Of a stretch of 16,927 nucleotides of DNA, positions 1-9,772 are shown piece after piece (position 1 is the first letter of the stretch; each line of letters begins with the position of its first letter). Source of the stretch: Cymbomonas tetramitiformis (Eukaryota > Chlorophyta > Pyramimonadophyceae > Pyramimonadales > Pyramimonadaceae); contig LGRX02033475.1 in NCBI GenBank assembly GCA_001247695.2, positions 1-16,927 of the forward strand. The letters are read 5' to 3'. Made by a program: the position numbers and the translations under genes. The notes beneath the pieces were generated by a model. It was not told the origin of the DNA. It saw only the letters and a list, made by a program, of their open reading frames with translations, and did no database searches.

Positions 1-2171
1 GCTTGAGCTAAATCCTGAAATGCTAAAAAGCTCAAAGTGTCAGGAGGCTCGGGCGGCTGAAGCTGTGGCACATCGTCAGTCAACAAGAGACCCTGAGCCG
101 GCATCACCGAATCAACAAAATCATTCGTAGAGTAAAATGACAGAGTTTCCCAATCGAGATCACCACCAGGCGAAGGCACCTCCGTAGCCGGTGCACATGC
201 CGACACAGCAGAAGCTGTGGACGCCGAAACAGACACACCTGCAAAAGAAATGCACAACAGAGAGAGCACCGCGAGAGCGCCGATCGCCGGAGTGCCAAAG
301 CCGAAAGGCGGCACACCGCATCCGATAGCACCGGACGGAGCCCGCGGCTTCACCGCGAAAGTACCGTCGGCGTAATCCTCGTAGTCGTCCGTGTCATAGC
401 CTGTCAGGTCAGACGGGTGGACAGCGGCGTGATTCACCGTCTGCACGAAGCCTCCGAACTCACCGTGCGTCGCCTCCGTGGTGGTCACCCGCGCCGATTG
501 AACTGGCGCGGGCTGTACATACTCTACCTGCGAAACAGGCATAGCAGGGGCCGGCACGGCGGATGCCGATGCCGCCGCACCACCTGCCGGAACCTGCCCC
601 TTCGGTGTGATCCCCGCCGCAGCGGCAGGGCCACACACCAAAGCCGATGCATGCTCCTCAACCGCACTCCCAGGAATAAAGGATGCGTGGGTGTAATGTA
701 CCTGCTCTTGGGCGGCCTGAACCTCAGAGGTGAGGGCATCAAGCCGCCGCAAGATGTCCTCGTCGTCGGTCCCGCCAGAAGGCGGAGGCGGTACGCGGAA
801 TCCGTAGGCCGCCACGTCGATCCCACCGACGCCGTCCGCGGAGAGCACCGCGGGCGGACCATACGCCAACGCCGCATGCGAGAAGGCCTCTGGTCCACTG
901 TCCGCCGCGTCCTGGAAGACCTGCACGAGCGCCAATGCGTGCAGGCCCTCCGCGTCCTCCTGCTCAATGGGAATGCAGAAAGCCGCGGCCGTGGCTGGTG
1001 AGTGTTGGCGACCGCCAAGCGGGCAGTCGCGATACGGGTGATACACCTCTCCCTTACCGGCCTTGCGGCAGCGGTGGCACAGCGGCCTGGCCTTCATGCT
1101 GTCGCGGTCGAAGCCGACCGCGGGGGGGTTGCCCGCACCCACGCGAAACCCCCTCGGATGCTGCTTCCCCCGATGCTGCGGCTGCGGCTGCTGTCCCCCG
1201 CCCGCACGGCCACCTCGCACCAAGGCCTTCAAGGCCGCAATCTCCTCGAGCAGAACGGCGTACTCAGACGACGTGACAAGCGCAGAGGGCTTACCGCCCG
1301 TCCCCAGTGTCTGCTTCTCACGCGCCGACGCCCCCTCGTCCGACTGCGCCCATGCCTGGAAGATGGCCACGACGAGAGCCTGCAGCGAGCGGAGAGTGAC
1401 CCCGCCGAGGTCACCCGCAAGCGGATAACGCACCTTCACCGCCGCGTAGAAGATCGGGTCGAGGCGGTTGTAGAGTGACAGCTTACGGGTCTCGTCGGTG
1501 GGCTGCCAGTCAGGAGCGCGGTTATCCCGCACCAGACGTTGCTCACGAGCCAAGATCGGCTGCGGGTCAACGCCTGCGGGATAACGAAGCGCCGCATGCT
1601 CCTGCTGGTGGCTCTCGCGAAGGACTGTCGGCACGCTCCCCTTGACGATGTCGATGAGGGCACGACGTCCATCTCGGTCAGCCGAAGAGTCCGTACCCCG
1701 AAGCCAGGTGTCGGCCACAGAGTTCCGCTCCACGACGAGGGCCAAGACGTCATAGAGGAGCCCATTCACCTTCTCGATAACCAGAGAGGCGGGGTCGTCG
1801 AGGTCAAAGGGGGTCAAGTCCAGCCCAGCGGACTCAAACTCGGTCCGAAGCTGCACCACCAACTCGGAGAGACGGTCGGTGTCGTCAGCGCCACGATAAT
1901 GATGTTTCTTGGAACCAAGGATATCCTCGCGGATACCCTTGGCCCAAGCCCGATGCAACCTCCCCTTGTAGACCACGTCAACAACGGCGTGCTGGTCAAC
2001 AAGATGTTTCCGCAACGCGACAGCGGTGTCGGAGTTGCTGGAAACAGCAGGGGGCACCACAGGTGGAGTGCTAGCGGTCGGAGTGTCCCGAACCGCATCC
2101 AAAAGCCGTATAGAGGCGTCCAAGTCGGAGTCCTTCAATAGGCGTTTACGAGCTCGTGTAGATGTCGCCAT
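1..2171 (-). CDS. gag-like polyprotein ORF with zinc-knuckle-like motif, partial (runs off left edge)
   Basis: From the ATG at 2171-2169 the minus frame stays open through 723 codons to position 3 with no stop. This is the longest open frame in the window and cannot be chance in DNA of this GC content. The start is the first ATG in frame; the frame is open for some distance above it but offers no earlier ATG. Residues 365-383 form a cysteine-histidine motif, C365-x2-C368-x9-H378-x4-C383, resembling the retroviral zinc knuckle but with nine residues instead of the usual four before the histidine. Ahead of it is a Gly/Gln/Pro-rich basic stretch (about 330-355), as in nucleocapsids. Beyond it are Ala/Pro-rich sequence, an acidic patch rich in Asp/Tyr (about 590-600) and a hydrophobic segment (about 628-650) able to span a membrane. 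By position it would be the Gag part of a retroelement polyprotein. I recognise no protease or polymerase motif inside the window. An unrelated repeat-family host protein is the alternative. Confidence 0.62.
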   Translation of the reverse strand, partial: MATSTRARKRLLKDSDLDASIRLLDAVRDTPTASTPPVVPPAVSSNSDTAVALRKHLVDQHAVVDVVYKGRLHRAWAKGIREDILGSKKHHYRGADDTDRLSELVVQLRTEFESAGLDLTPFDLDDPASLVIEKVNGLLYDVLALVVERNSVADTWLRGTDSSADRDGRRALIDIVKGSVPTVLRESHQQEHAALRYPAGVDPQPILAREQRLVRDNRAPDWQPTDETRKLSLYNRLDPIFYAAVKVRYPLAGDLGGVTLRSLQALVVAIFQAWAQSDEGASAREKQTLGTGGKPSALVTSSEYAVLLEEIAALKALVRGGRAGGGQQPQPQHRGKQHPRGFRVGAGNPPAVGFDRDSMKARPLCHRCRKAGKGEVYHPYRDCPLGGRQHSPATAAAFCIPIEQEDAEGLHALALVQVFQDAADSGPEAFSHAALAYGPPAVLSADGVGGIDVAAYGFRVPPPPSGGTDDEDILRRLDALTSEVQAAQEQVHYTHASFIPGSAVEEHASALVCGPAAAAGITPKGQVPAGGAAASASAVPAPAMPVSQVEYVQPAPVQSARVTTTEATHGEFGGFVQTVNHAAVHPSDLTGYDTDDYEDYADGTFAVKPRAPSGAIGCGVPPFGFGTPAIGALAVLSLLCISFAGVSVSASTASAVSACAPATEVPSPGGDLDWETLSFYSTNDFVDSVMPAQGLLLTDDVPQLQPPEPPDTLSFLAFQDLAQ

Positions 2172-2698
2172 TCTTCTGAAAGCCAGAGAAAAGATGATGC
2201 GCGGTAGCACGCTTGGGCGTTGTGGCGGAAATGGAGGGATGACGTAACGGCAGAACGTGCGGAGCGGCGAAAAGAGCGTGGGGCACTTGCAAATGTCGAT
2301 GTGGTCGAAGGCGTCCGGAGCACCAGCCCAAAATACGTAAACCAGCGGGATCAGGGCAGGTAAAACAACGTAAATGAACATTGCCACAACCGAGCAATAG
2401 CAACGCGCGGTGCCCATGACTCGCAGCCGCAAAAGACGTCTACCGTAAAATCATGTCCAAATCCTAGTCGCACCCAAACGCGCAAGTGCGCACCACCTCT
2501 TCAAGCGGCTGCCTAGCCAATCATGGCCAAGATAGCAAGTGGAATGAAAACGTGGATGGGGCCACGACCTACCGGAATATCCAAGTACACTAGATATCAG
2601 AAAGTCCCGTACTCGTGTGGATAAACTCTCTAAGATAAATAAACCCTAAGCTAGATATACCCGGAACGGTCTCGGACGGTCTCGGTGTCTAGCCTACC
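2172..2698 (-). other. untranslated leader between candidate LTR and gag-like ORF
   Basis: This 527-base stretch holds no ORF that looks real. It contains a short direct repeat of CGGTCTCGG near 2667-2685, just inside the candidate LTR edge. A primer-binding site should start at 2698 on the minus strand. The sequence there begins GGTAGGCTAGACACCGAG and does not resemble the complement of an initiator methionine tRNA 3' end, so the primer is unidentified. Confidence 0.4.
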
Positions 2699-2763
2699 TG
2701 TGACACAGCGTGTGTCACAGTACGAACCTACAGATCAGTCAGTAGTCCAGTGTTGGTCCTAGG

Positions 2764-2817
2764 AATCTGTCATAGGGGCCTGACCGGGACTCCCAGTCAG
2801 GGCTGCCTATACAGATT
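2764..2817. repeat. long imperfect inverted repeat (hairpin)
   Basis: The arms 2764-2784 and 2796-2817 pair in three blocks: AATCTGT with ACAGATT, ATAGG with CCTAT, and CCTGAC with GTCAGG, separated by small bulges. The loop is 11 bases. It lies in the inner (R/U5-like) part of the candidate LTR and could fold in the element's RNA. Confidence 0.6.
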
Positions 2818-3285
2818 TCAGCAGTGTCCACTGACAGTCCTGTTTCGCTCTACGCCTTCAGGCGTACCAGTACGGATGAATCCGTCCCTGGCTTTACCGT
2901 CTGGTGCTTTGCTCCAGCAGGATGTCACTCCCCGAAATAGCCCAGCACATAATTCTCAACGCTGCAGTCATGGTGCAAAATTGGCAACCGGTTCCGCTCT
3001 GATCGCTGTCGCTGTACTTTGCAAGACTGGTGAACTTCGAGTGCCGCAACAGCCTGCTTCACTCAACCTCTTCCAAGGCTTACCAGTACGGATAAATCCG
3101 TCCCTGGCATCACCATTCAGAGGTCTCGTTCTTCAGGACTGCTGTTGAACTCTCAGCATTACAGACGACATGTCTGTAATATGGCACATTTTTGTTTTGA
3201 AAAAGACTGTTAATTACAGTTCTGACGCTATCGCACAAGGGCAAGTCCACAAATGTATGTCTTTACAAGCAGAAGAATACTGTAT

Positions 3286-3293
3286 CTTATAAA
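3286..3293 (-). promoter_or_regulatory. TATA-like box in candidate LTR
   Basis: The minus strand reads TTTATAAG here, about 665 bases inside the outer LTR edge and about 590 bases before the inner edge. It would separate a U3 region containing the 173-bp duplication from R/U5. The position is sensible, but a TATA-like string is common in AT-rich DNA and no transcript start is known. Confidence 0.3.
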
Positions 3294-3600
3294 TTATCTC
3301 ATAACACTGCTGTTTTCGCGGTCTTAAGCGAGTCCTGGCTATTTTCGGAATCACTGTTACGAAGGCAAAACAAAAATGAGCGTCTGCCTCACTCTCGCAC
3401 GCCGCCCTACTTATTCTCACTATCTCTTAACAAGTGTAACACCCGCTTATGTTTCCGTATCTCTTCACTGTCATAACTCCTCACGCGTACCGTACAGCGC
3501 GTGTCATATGTTCGTCACAGAGACTGCTACAGCAAGTGTCACAACCCGGCTGAGGTACACGATAAGCCGTGGTTTGTGACAAGATGACCGAGACGATGCT

Positions 3601-3942
3601 ATTTCCGCGATTTATGACGTAATTCTCACGTAATGTCTTAAAACCCAAACCCCAAACCCCTAGCCTGCTGAAATTTTGGGGGGTCAACGTAGGGGACCCC
3701 CCATCGTCGATTACGAAATCGGCAAATTTTGATTTTTGTGACCCCTAGACACCCCCACATACCCCCTTATGACATTTCCGCGATTTATGACGTAATTCTC
3801 ACGTAATTCCTTGAAACACAAACCCTGAACCCTAAAACCTACTGAAATTTTGGGGGGTCAACGTAGGGGACCCCCCATCGTCGATTAAATCGGCAAATCT
3901 TATTTTTTGTGACCCCTAGACACCCCCACAGACCCCCCGATG
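3601..3942. repeat. 173-bp tandem duplication (two copies)
   Basis: Copy one starts at 3601 and copy two at 3774. Both open with the same 34 bases (ATTTCCGCGATTTATGACGT and following) and carry a TTTTGGGGGGTCAACGTAGG block and a GTGACCCCTAGACACCCCCA block. They differ by scattered substitutions and small indels. Each copy has a potential stem (GGGGGGTC paired with GACCCCCC) and an A/C-rich stretch resembling a degenerate CCCTAAA telomere-type repeat. In the LTR model the pair sits in U3 upstream of the TATA-like box, where enhancer duplications are common. Confidence 0.85.
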
Positions 3943-3956
3943 ACAGGGCTGTCACA

Positions 3957-4700
3957 ATTTCAAATCGGATAGCCAAAGTTAGTCAATGATAGCCAATGAT
4001 AGCCAAACTATAGAGTACTATACTGTACAGTAGAGGGTTAAAAACGAGAAGGAGATAAACCCCAAAACCGGTTGAAACGGTTCGTAGATACCCATGTGCA
4101 TGTCACTGCCTGATCCCAATTACAACACATGACAATCGGGTTATGCCACTAAGCACCTACCCACGCGGTAGCCAGCGCACACCGCATCCCGACGGTTCCG
4201 ACAGTGCGATATTTCATATTTTGTTCCTTCCTCTCCGATATATCAGAACTTCACTTGAGAAGATATTATGATACCAATCAAACAAGCAATATGGTATATT
4301 CGAATATTCAAAGAGTTTCGACCATGCACGTGGACTGAGCTCATTCTCCTTTCAACATGATCATTGGTGAAAAGTCACGCCTCCGGCTTTATATTTTTCG
4401 TAACGATGTTTCCAAACCAATCATTAGCCAGAATTGTACCGTTTAAGCTTATGTGGCGACTCACGCAATCAAAAATCTCCATGATTGGCTGTGAGTGCGG
4501 CAGTAGGGCAGCAGGAAAATATCCCAGGAAAGGAAAGATCTTAGACTATTCCTCGGACTCCTAAGCACCATAAGAAATAGTTTAATAGGAAAAATGGATA
4601 GTACAAACAATTTAGTACAATCAATCTCAACCCTCTTCCACTCTTCGCATTTACTAAAGTGCAAGACTTTTCCAAGTAACAAAGGTAAACACCTTTAACG
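3957..4700. other. upstream spacer and promoter region of the GAPDH gene
   Basis: No convincing gene lies here. At 3968, 3988 and 3998 there are three copies of GATAGCCAA, the last two spaced 10 bases apart, and CCAAT-type motifs recur further on. The region must hold the GAPDH promoter and 5' untranslated region. I see no clear TATA box at a fixed distance from the start codon, so no core promoter is called. Confidence 0.5.
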
Positions 4701-6421
<1,721 letters not shown>

Positions 6422-7693
6422 CCGTGCAACTAGCAATCCAAAATAAGTATTATCCACCTCTGTAGAATATAGAGCCTCCTGAACATTTTAGGCAGAGCGA
6501 ATTCTTTTAATAAGTATTTTTTAACAAAACCTGGTGTGCAAGACCCTTCGTGAAGTACGATTGATCATGGTGATATAAATTGGCGTGATGCCAATTGTAA
6601 TGGAGATCACCACATTTCTCAGTCTGCGGTTATTTCACAGAACTATTTCAGGTGATACCATTATGCTTACCGGGACTGTGAACCTGATAAATCTTTGCAC
6701 TTTTCATGTAGGAATGGTTTTGTTCTTGTAGTAGTTCTTAAACTCTGTTGTACATTGTCGGCTTGATGATTGAATATTACAAAAGCGAATGTACGTATTA
6801 TGCCTTTGAGTTGTAGATTACCCTAATCTGCTGGGCACCTACAGCAGCCACAGCCTCGTAGTGGCAGACATCACTTTCAAGCAATACAGGCACGTTATCA
6901 TCATAATCTGGCAATGAACTTATATTATTATGGCTGCAGTTACAGGCTATCACTTAGATCCGATACTTCCTAGAAGTGAGTGTAAGATATTCTTTAAAAT
7001 ACTCATCACGATCTCTTCTTCACATTTACCGATCACAACTCGTTATTACCCGTGCTTTCACAGCGTTATTCTAGACTGCGCGAAACCACTATTTTTTAAG
7101 ATTTTCATTTCCGCTGTGTCATGTGTGGCGCATGATGTCTACACACACCAAAGCGAAACCTTGTCAGTAACGATGCAAAAACGTGTATAGACTTTCTAAA
7201 AAAGGGGAGGGAAACGATCTGCCACACCTTGAAATGAGGGGTTCCGCGATTCCCAAGGGGCACTCAGGTTCTACGGTTGCTTGAGGCACAACAAGCAGAC
7301 GCTTAACCTGCGATTTATGGACAGTTCAGCGAACTCCGCACCCCTTACAAACATCTAACCTTTCCATAGCATGGTCCGCAAAGACCGAGGAAGGATCCCG
7401 CCAGGGACGAGCCCCAGTCGCTCTGCTACTTTTTGGATGAAGAAGTGAAGCATCAACAGCATGGTCGGCAAATACCGAAAGCAGATCCCGCTAGGGACAA
7501 GTCCCAGTCGTGCGGGTATATAATCACGATTAGCAAACATGTACATGCGGGTGAGGTGATGGGCAAAATGATCAAGGATGCGGGTTAGACAGCCGCTGTC
7601 CAGCGCACTTTTACCGACATTGAAACCCAGCTCTTGCGCCGCCGATGGTACCTCAGCACCACCCCGGGTAAACGGTCAGAGCATAAAGTGCTT
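6422..7693. other. spacer with GAPDH 3' untranslated region
   Basis: I see no convincing coding region in these 1.27 kb. The GAPDH 3' end must lie at the left. TGTAA at 6596-6600, a motif used as a polyadenylation signal in chlorophyte algae, is a weak candidate about 175 bases after the stop. AATAAGTATT occurs twice near 6442 and 6510. The only clear repeat is the pair at 7368-7510. Confidence 0.45.
7368..7510. repeat. direct repeat, two ~53-bp copies 90 bp apart
   Basis: The copies at 7368-7420 and 7458-7510 share AGCATGGTC, GCAAA, ACCGA, GATCCCGC, AGGGAC and CCCAGTCG, with scattered substitutions. The unit encodes nothing recognisable. It may be a remnant of a dispersed element. Confidence 0.75.
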
Positions 7694-7718
7694 CAGTGCC
7701 CACGCGATTTTAAGCAAC
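7694..7718 (+). repeat. left terminal inverted repeat of the MITE
   Basis: This 25-base end begins CAGTGCCCACGC. It differs from the reverse complement of the right end only at the thirteenth base (G here, A in the partner). Confidence 0.9.
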
Positions 7719-8466
7719 TTCAAAATAAGTAACCAGCGCTGGAATTCCGGAATTTTAAGCAATTTCCAGCGTTTGCAAAAACGCTGGAATTTGGCATATA
7801 TGCTGTAAGCAATTCCAGCGCCGTTATTAGCAGTCGCTGGAAATTGCTTAATCCGCTGGAATTTCCGCTGAAAATTGCTCAATCCGCTGGAATCTACATG
7901 AACGCAATGCCGTGCGCACTTTCGTGTTCACCGCGGCTAGAGGCCTATAGTTACATACACCTCTGCATACACCTATGTATTAACATACGTGCACATCTGC
8001 ATAATTTGAGATCCGAAAGTTGTGCATATACACACGAAAGGAGAGTAGACTATACACGATCTTATAGCCATTTCAGTTCTGCAAAAGCTCGGTGTGCCAT
8101 GCTTGCGACGGATCTGGTACTAGGTTATGGGTGCATCTGCGCTATAATGCCGAAATTCCATTTTTTATATGCCCGCGGAACATGAAAGACCACAAAAAAA
8201 TCACCCGCATAAGTAATTCTCAGCGAGCGAAAAGTAAGACCACCGACCTTTCGGTTCCGTGGTTTAAGCAATTGGCAACGCTGTGCACCTGCAACTGTCC
8301 TGTGGAATCCCAAAACACACAATTCTATCGGCTGCGAAAGTACACCCGCTACTGATCAATTAGAGCGATTTAAGCAATCGAATTCGAATCGATCCCGCTG
8401 CGCGCTGGAAAATCAGCCGATTTCGATATACGCAATGACCCGCTGGCCGCTGGATCGAAAACGGTT

Positions 8467-8491
8467 GTTGCTTAAAATTGCGTGGGCACTG
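8467..8491 (-). repeat. right terminal inverted repeat of the MITE
   Basis: This 25-base end closes with GCGTGGGCACTG and mirrors 7694-7718. The match stops exactly after CACTG, which fixes the outer boundary. Confidence 0.9.
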
Positions 8492-9772
8492 TTCAGCTGT
8501 TATCGAGCAAAATTAACCAAAGTCAGTCTCAAGTCTGAAAGTTACTGAACAGCACACAGAGCAGCCGCCAAAATCAGCCATTGCCGCAAGAAGCTTTGAG
8601 GGAATGAATTTGAAGCTTGGTGTTCGTATTTGAAAATTCTCGTCGAGTGAGCGAAACTACCAATGTCAGCCAGTCAACATCGCACACCCAGACCGAGACC
8701 CACAAATCGGGATCTGAGTCGTAATCCGAGTCTACGCTCGACACTCGCTCGACTGCGACACGGAATGCTCATCGTCACGTGACACGACTGCAACTATTGC
8801 ATGCCACCCAGACTAGAAGTCATCACTCGCTGTAATTACCATTACGAAAATAAGCTATGGTATCAAATATTCATTCCGAAAACGGGCATAAAGCTCACAC
8901 AAATTATGTTTTTGCAAATTTCGTGTTCGCACAAATTTAAGTTACATCAAACTCAATGCGTCCATAACACAACATTCACTTTCCCAAAATATTTAAAAAA
9001 ATCCCCAAAGTTTGGGTATCCCTTTCCCGCCATAGCGTCCAATCTACAATTTCGATACGACGTTGCAATATTTGTACCCCGCAAGATGACGACATTATGA
9101 TTCAAAGACCTGTAATCATGATACACTTCAAGTCTCTGGAAAATATGTGATATATGAATTTTCTGATACGATATATCACACCAACGAATGTATTACTTCT
9201 GAGCAACAAGTGAATATATGTCAAAGGGAGGGATGCTATCCCAAATACTAAACTTTCATATCTAGAATTGGGAATGCTATAGACCCCAGTCGCATTGAAT
9301 CTCCTCATGTGCGTGAGTGGATACTTACAGCCGCCCCTGCATCTACTGAAGTCGTGTGGCAAAGGGAGGGCAATTTCAAGTAATCCATTGAGCCCCCCTC
9401 TGATGCAACGCCCTGCATACACCTGATGCACTCTTGCGTCCACACAGGGGGACGGCACATTTCAAGTGGTCGCCGGCTAATCCACCATCTGAATGAGTGC
9501 CCAGAATTCCTGATCACCATATCACAACAGATCCTAGGTTTGGGTGTGTATGCTGAAGAAATCACCGACATATGGCATGCGAATACAAAGGGAGTAACTA
9601 TGCAGTGCCGAGTGACTGCATCATGAAGTAACGTGAGACTGAATTCTGCATGGCTTGGAATGACATGCACTACTTACTAATCTGTATCCCACAATATTAC
9701 AATGCGACTCGGCTGATTGGCAACATCTCATTCAGCACCCAACTAACACGTTATCATATTAAAGCCCCTTGC
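8492..9772. other. AT-richer spacer with no recognisable gene
   Basis: I see no convincing gene in these 1.28 kb. ORFs on both strands are short, unrelated to anything I know and without splice-consistent extensions. The 3' untranslated region of the minus-strand glycosyltransferase must lie at the right-hand end. A perfect 10-bp inverted repeat sits at 9146-9180. Confidence 0.5.
9146..9180. repeat. 10-bp perfect inverted repeat
   Basis: TGTGATATAT (9146-9155) pairs perfectly with ATATATCACA (9171-9180) around a 15-base loop. It is AT-rich and downstream of the minus-strand gene. It could be a 3' end stem or simply a chance palindrome. Confidence 0.5.

Larger units (their letters stand above)
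1..3956 (-). mobile_element. putative LTR retrotransposon, 5' part (other end outside window)
   Basis: Read on the minus strand, this stretch has the order expected of the 5' half of an LTR retrotransposon: a candidate LTR (3956 to 2699), an untranslated leader (2698 to 2172), then a long open frame with a zinc-knuckle-like motif (2171 to the left edge). The LTR ends are TGTGACA and TGTCACA, the short inverted termini typical of LTRs. Protease, integrase, reverse transcriptase and the 3' LTR would lie left of position 1 and are not visible, so the class (Copia, Gypsy or other) cannot be assigned. The base just outside the LTR is 3957; a target duplication cannot be tested without the far end. 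The element would lie head-to-head with the GAPDH gene, with 744 bases between them. Without an observed reverse transcriptase this remains an inference. Confidence 0.6.
2699..3956 (-). repeat. candidate 5' LTR (1258 bp)
   Basis: On the plus strand the segment begins TGTGACA (2699-2705) and ends TGTCACA (3950-3956), a perfect 7-base terminal inverted repeat starting TG and ending CA as LTRs do. It lies directly upstream of the gag-like frame in the right orientation. It includes a TATA-like element for minus-strand transcription (about 3286-3293), a 173-bp tandem duplication at the outer end (3601-3942), a long imperfect hairpin (2764-2817) and a short diverged direct repeat (about 2867-2900 and 3079-3112). 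The partner LTR is outside the window, so the boundaries rest on the inverted ends and context only. Confidence 0.5.
7694..8491. mobile_element. non-autonomous DNA transposon (MITE-like, 798 bp) with 25-bp terminal inverted repeats
   Basis: The left end, 7694-7718, starts CAGTGCCCACGC and ends TTTTAAGCAAC. The right end, 8467-8491, is its reverse complement with 24 of 25 bases matching. Inside, subterminal copies of TTAAGCAAT and CGCTGGAA recur in both orientations: near 7753, 7806, 7835, 7860 and 7882 at the left, and near 8263, 8370 and 8405 on the right side. Such arrays are typical transposase-binding regions. One pair folds into an 11-bp perfect stem (7764-7774 with 7779-7789). No transposase is encoded; the ORFs inside are short and unrecognisable, so an autonomous relative must have mobilised it. 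The superfamily is unclear: CAGTG ends recall hAT or KDZ elements, but the flanking octamers (7686-7693 and 8492-8499) do not match as an 8-bp target duplication. TT flanks both sides. Confidence 0.85.

Noticed and set aside
417..2141. Several plus-strand ORFs of 70-200 codons, rich in Arg and Gly
   Set aside because: They lie antisense to the single long minus-strand frame (2171 to the edge) and have shadow-like composition; the minus frame is open without interruption.
3640..3840. Telomeric or interstitial telomere sequence
   Set aside because: AAACCC-type strings occur only as a short degenerate part of the 173-bp repeat, not as a regular CCCTAAA array.
7686..8499. 8-bp target-site duplication for the MITE
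   Set aside because: The flanking octamers AAGTGCTT and TTCAGCTG do not match, so a hAT assignment was not made.
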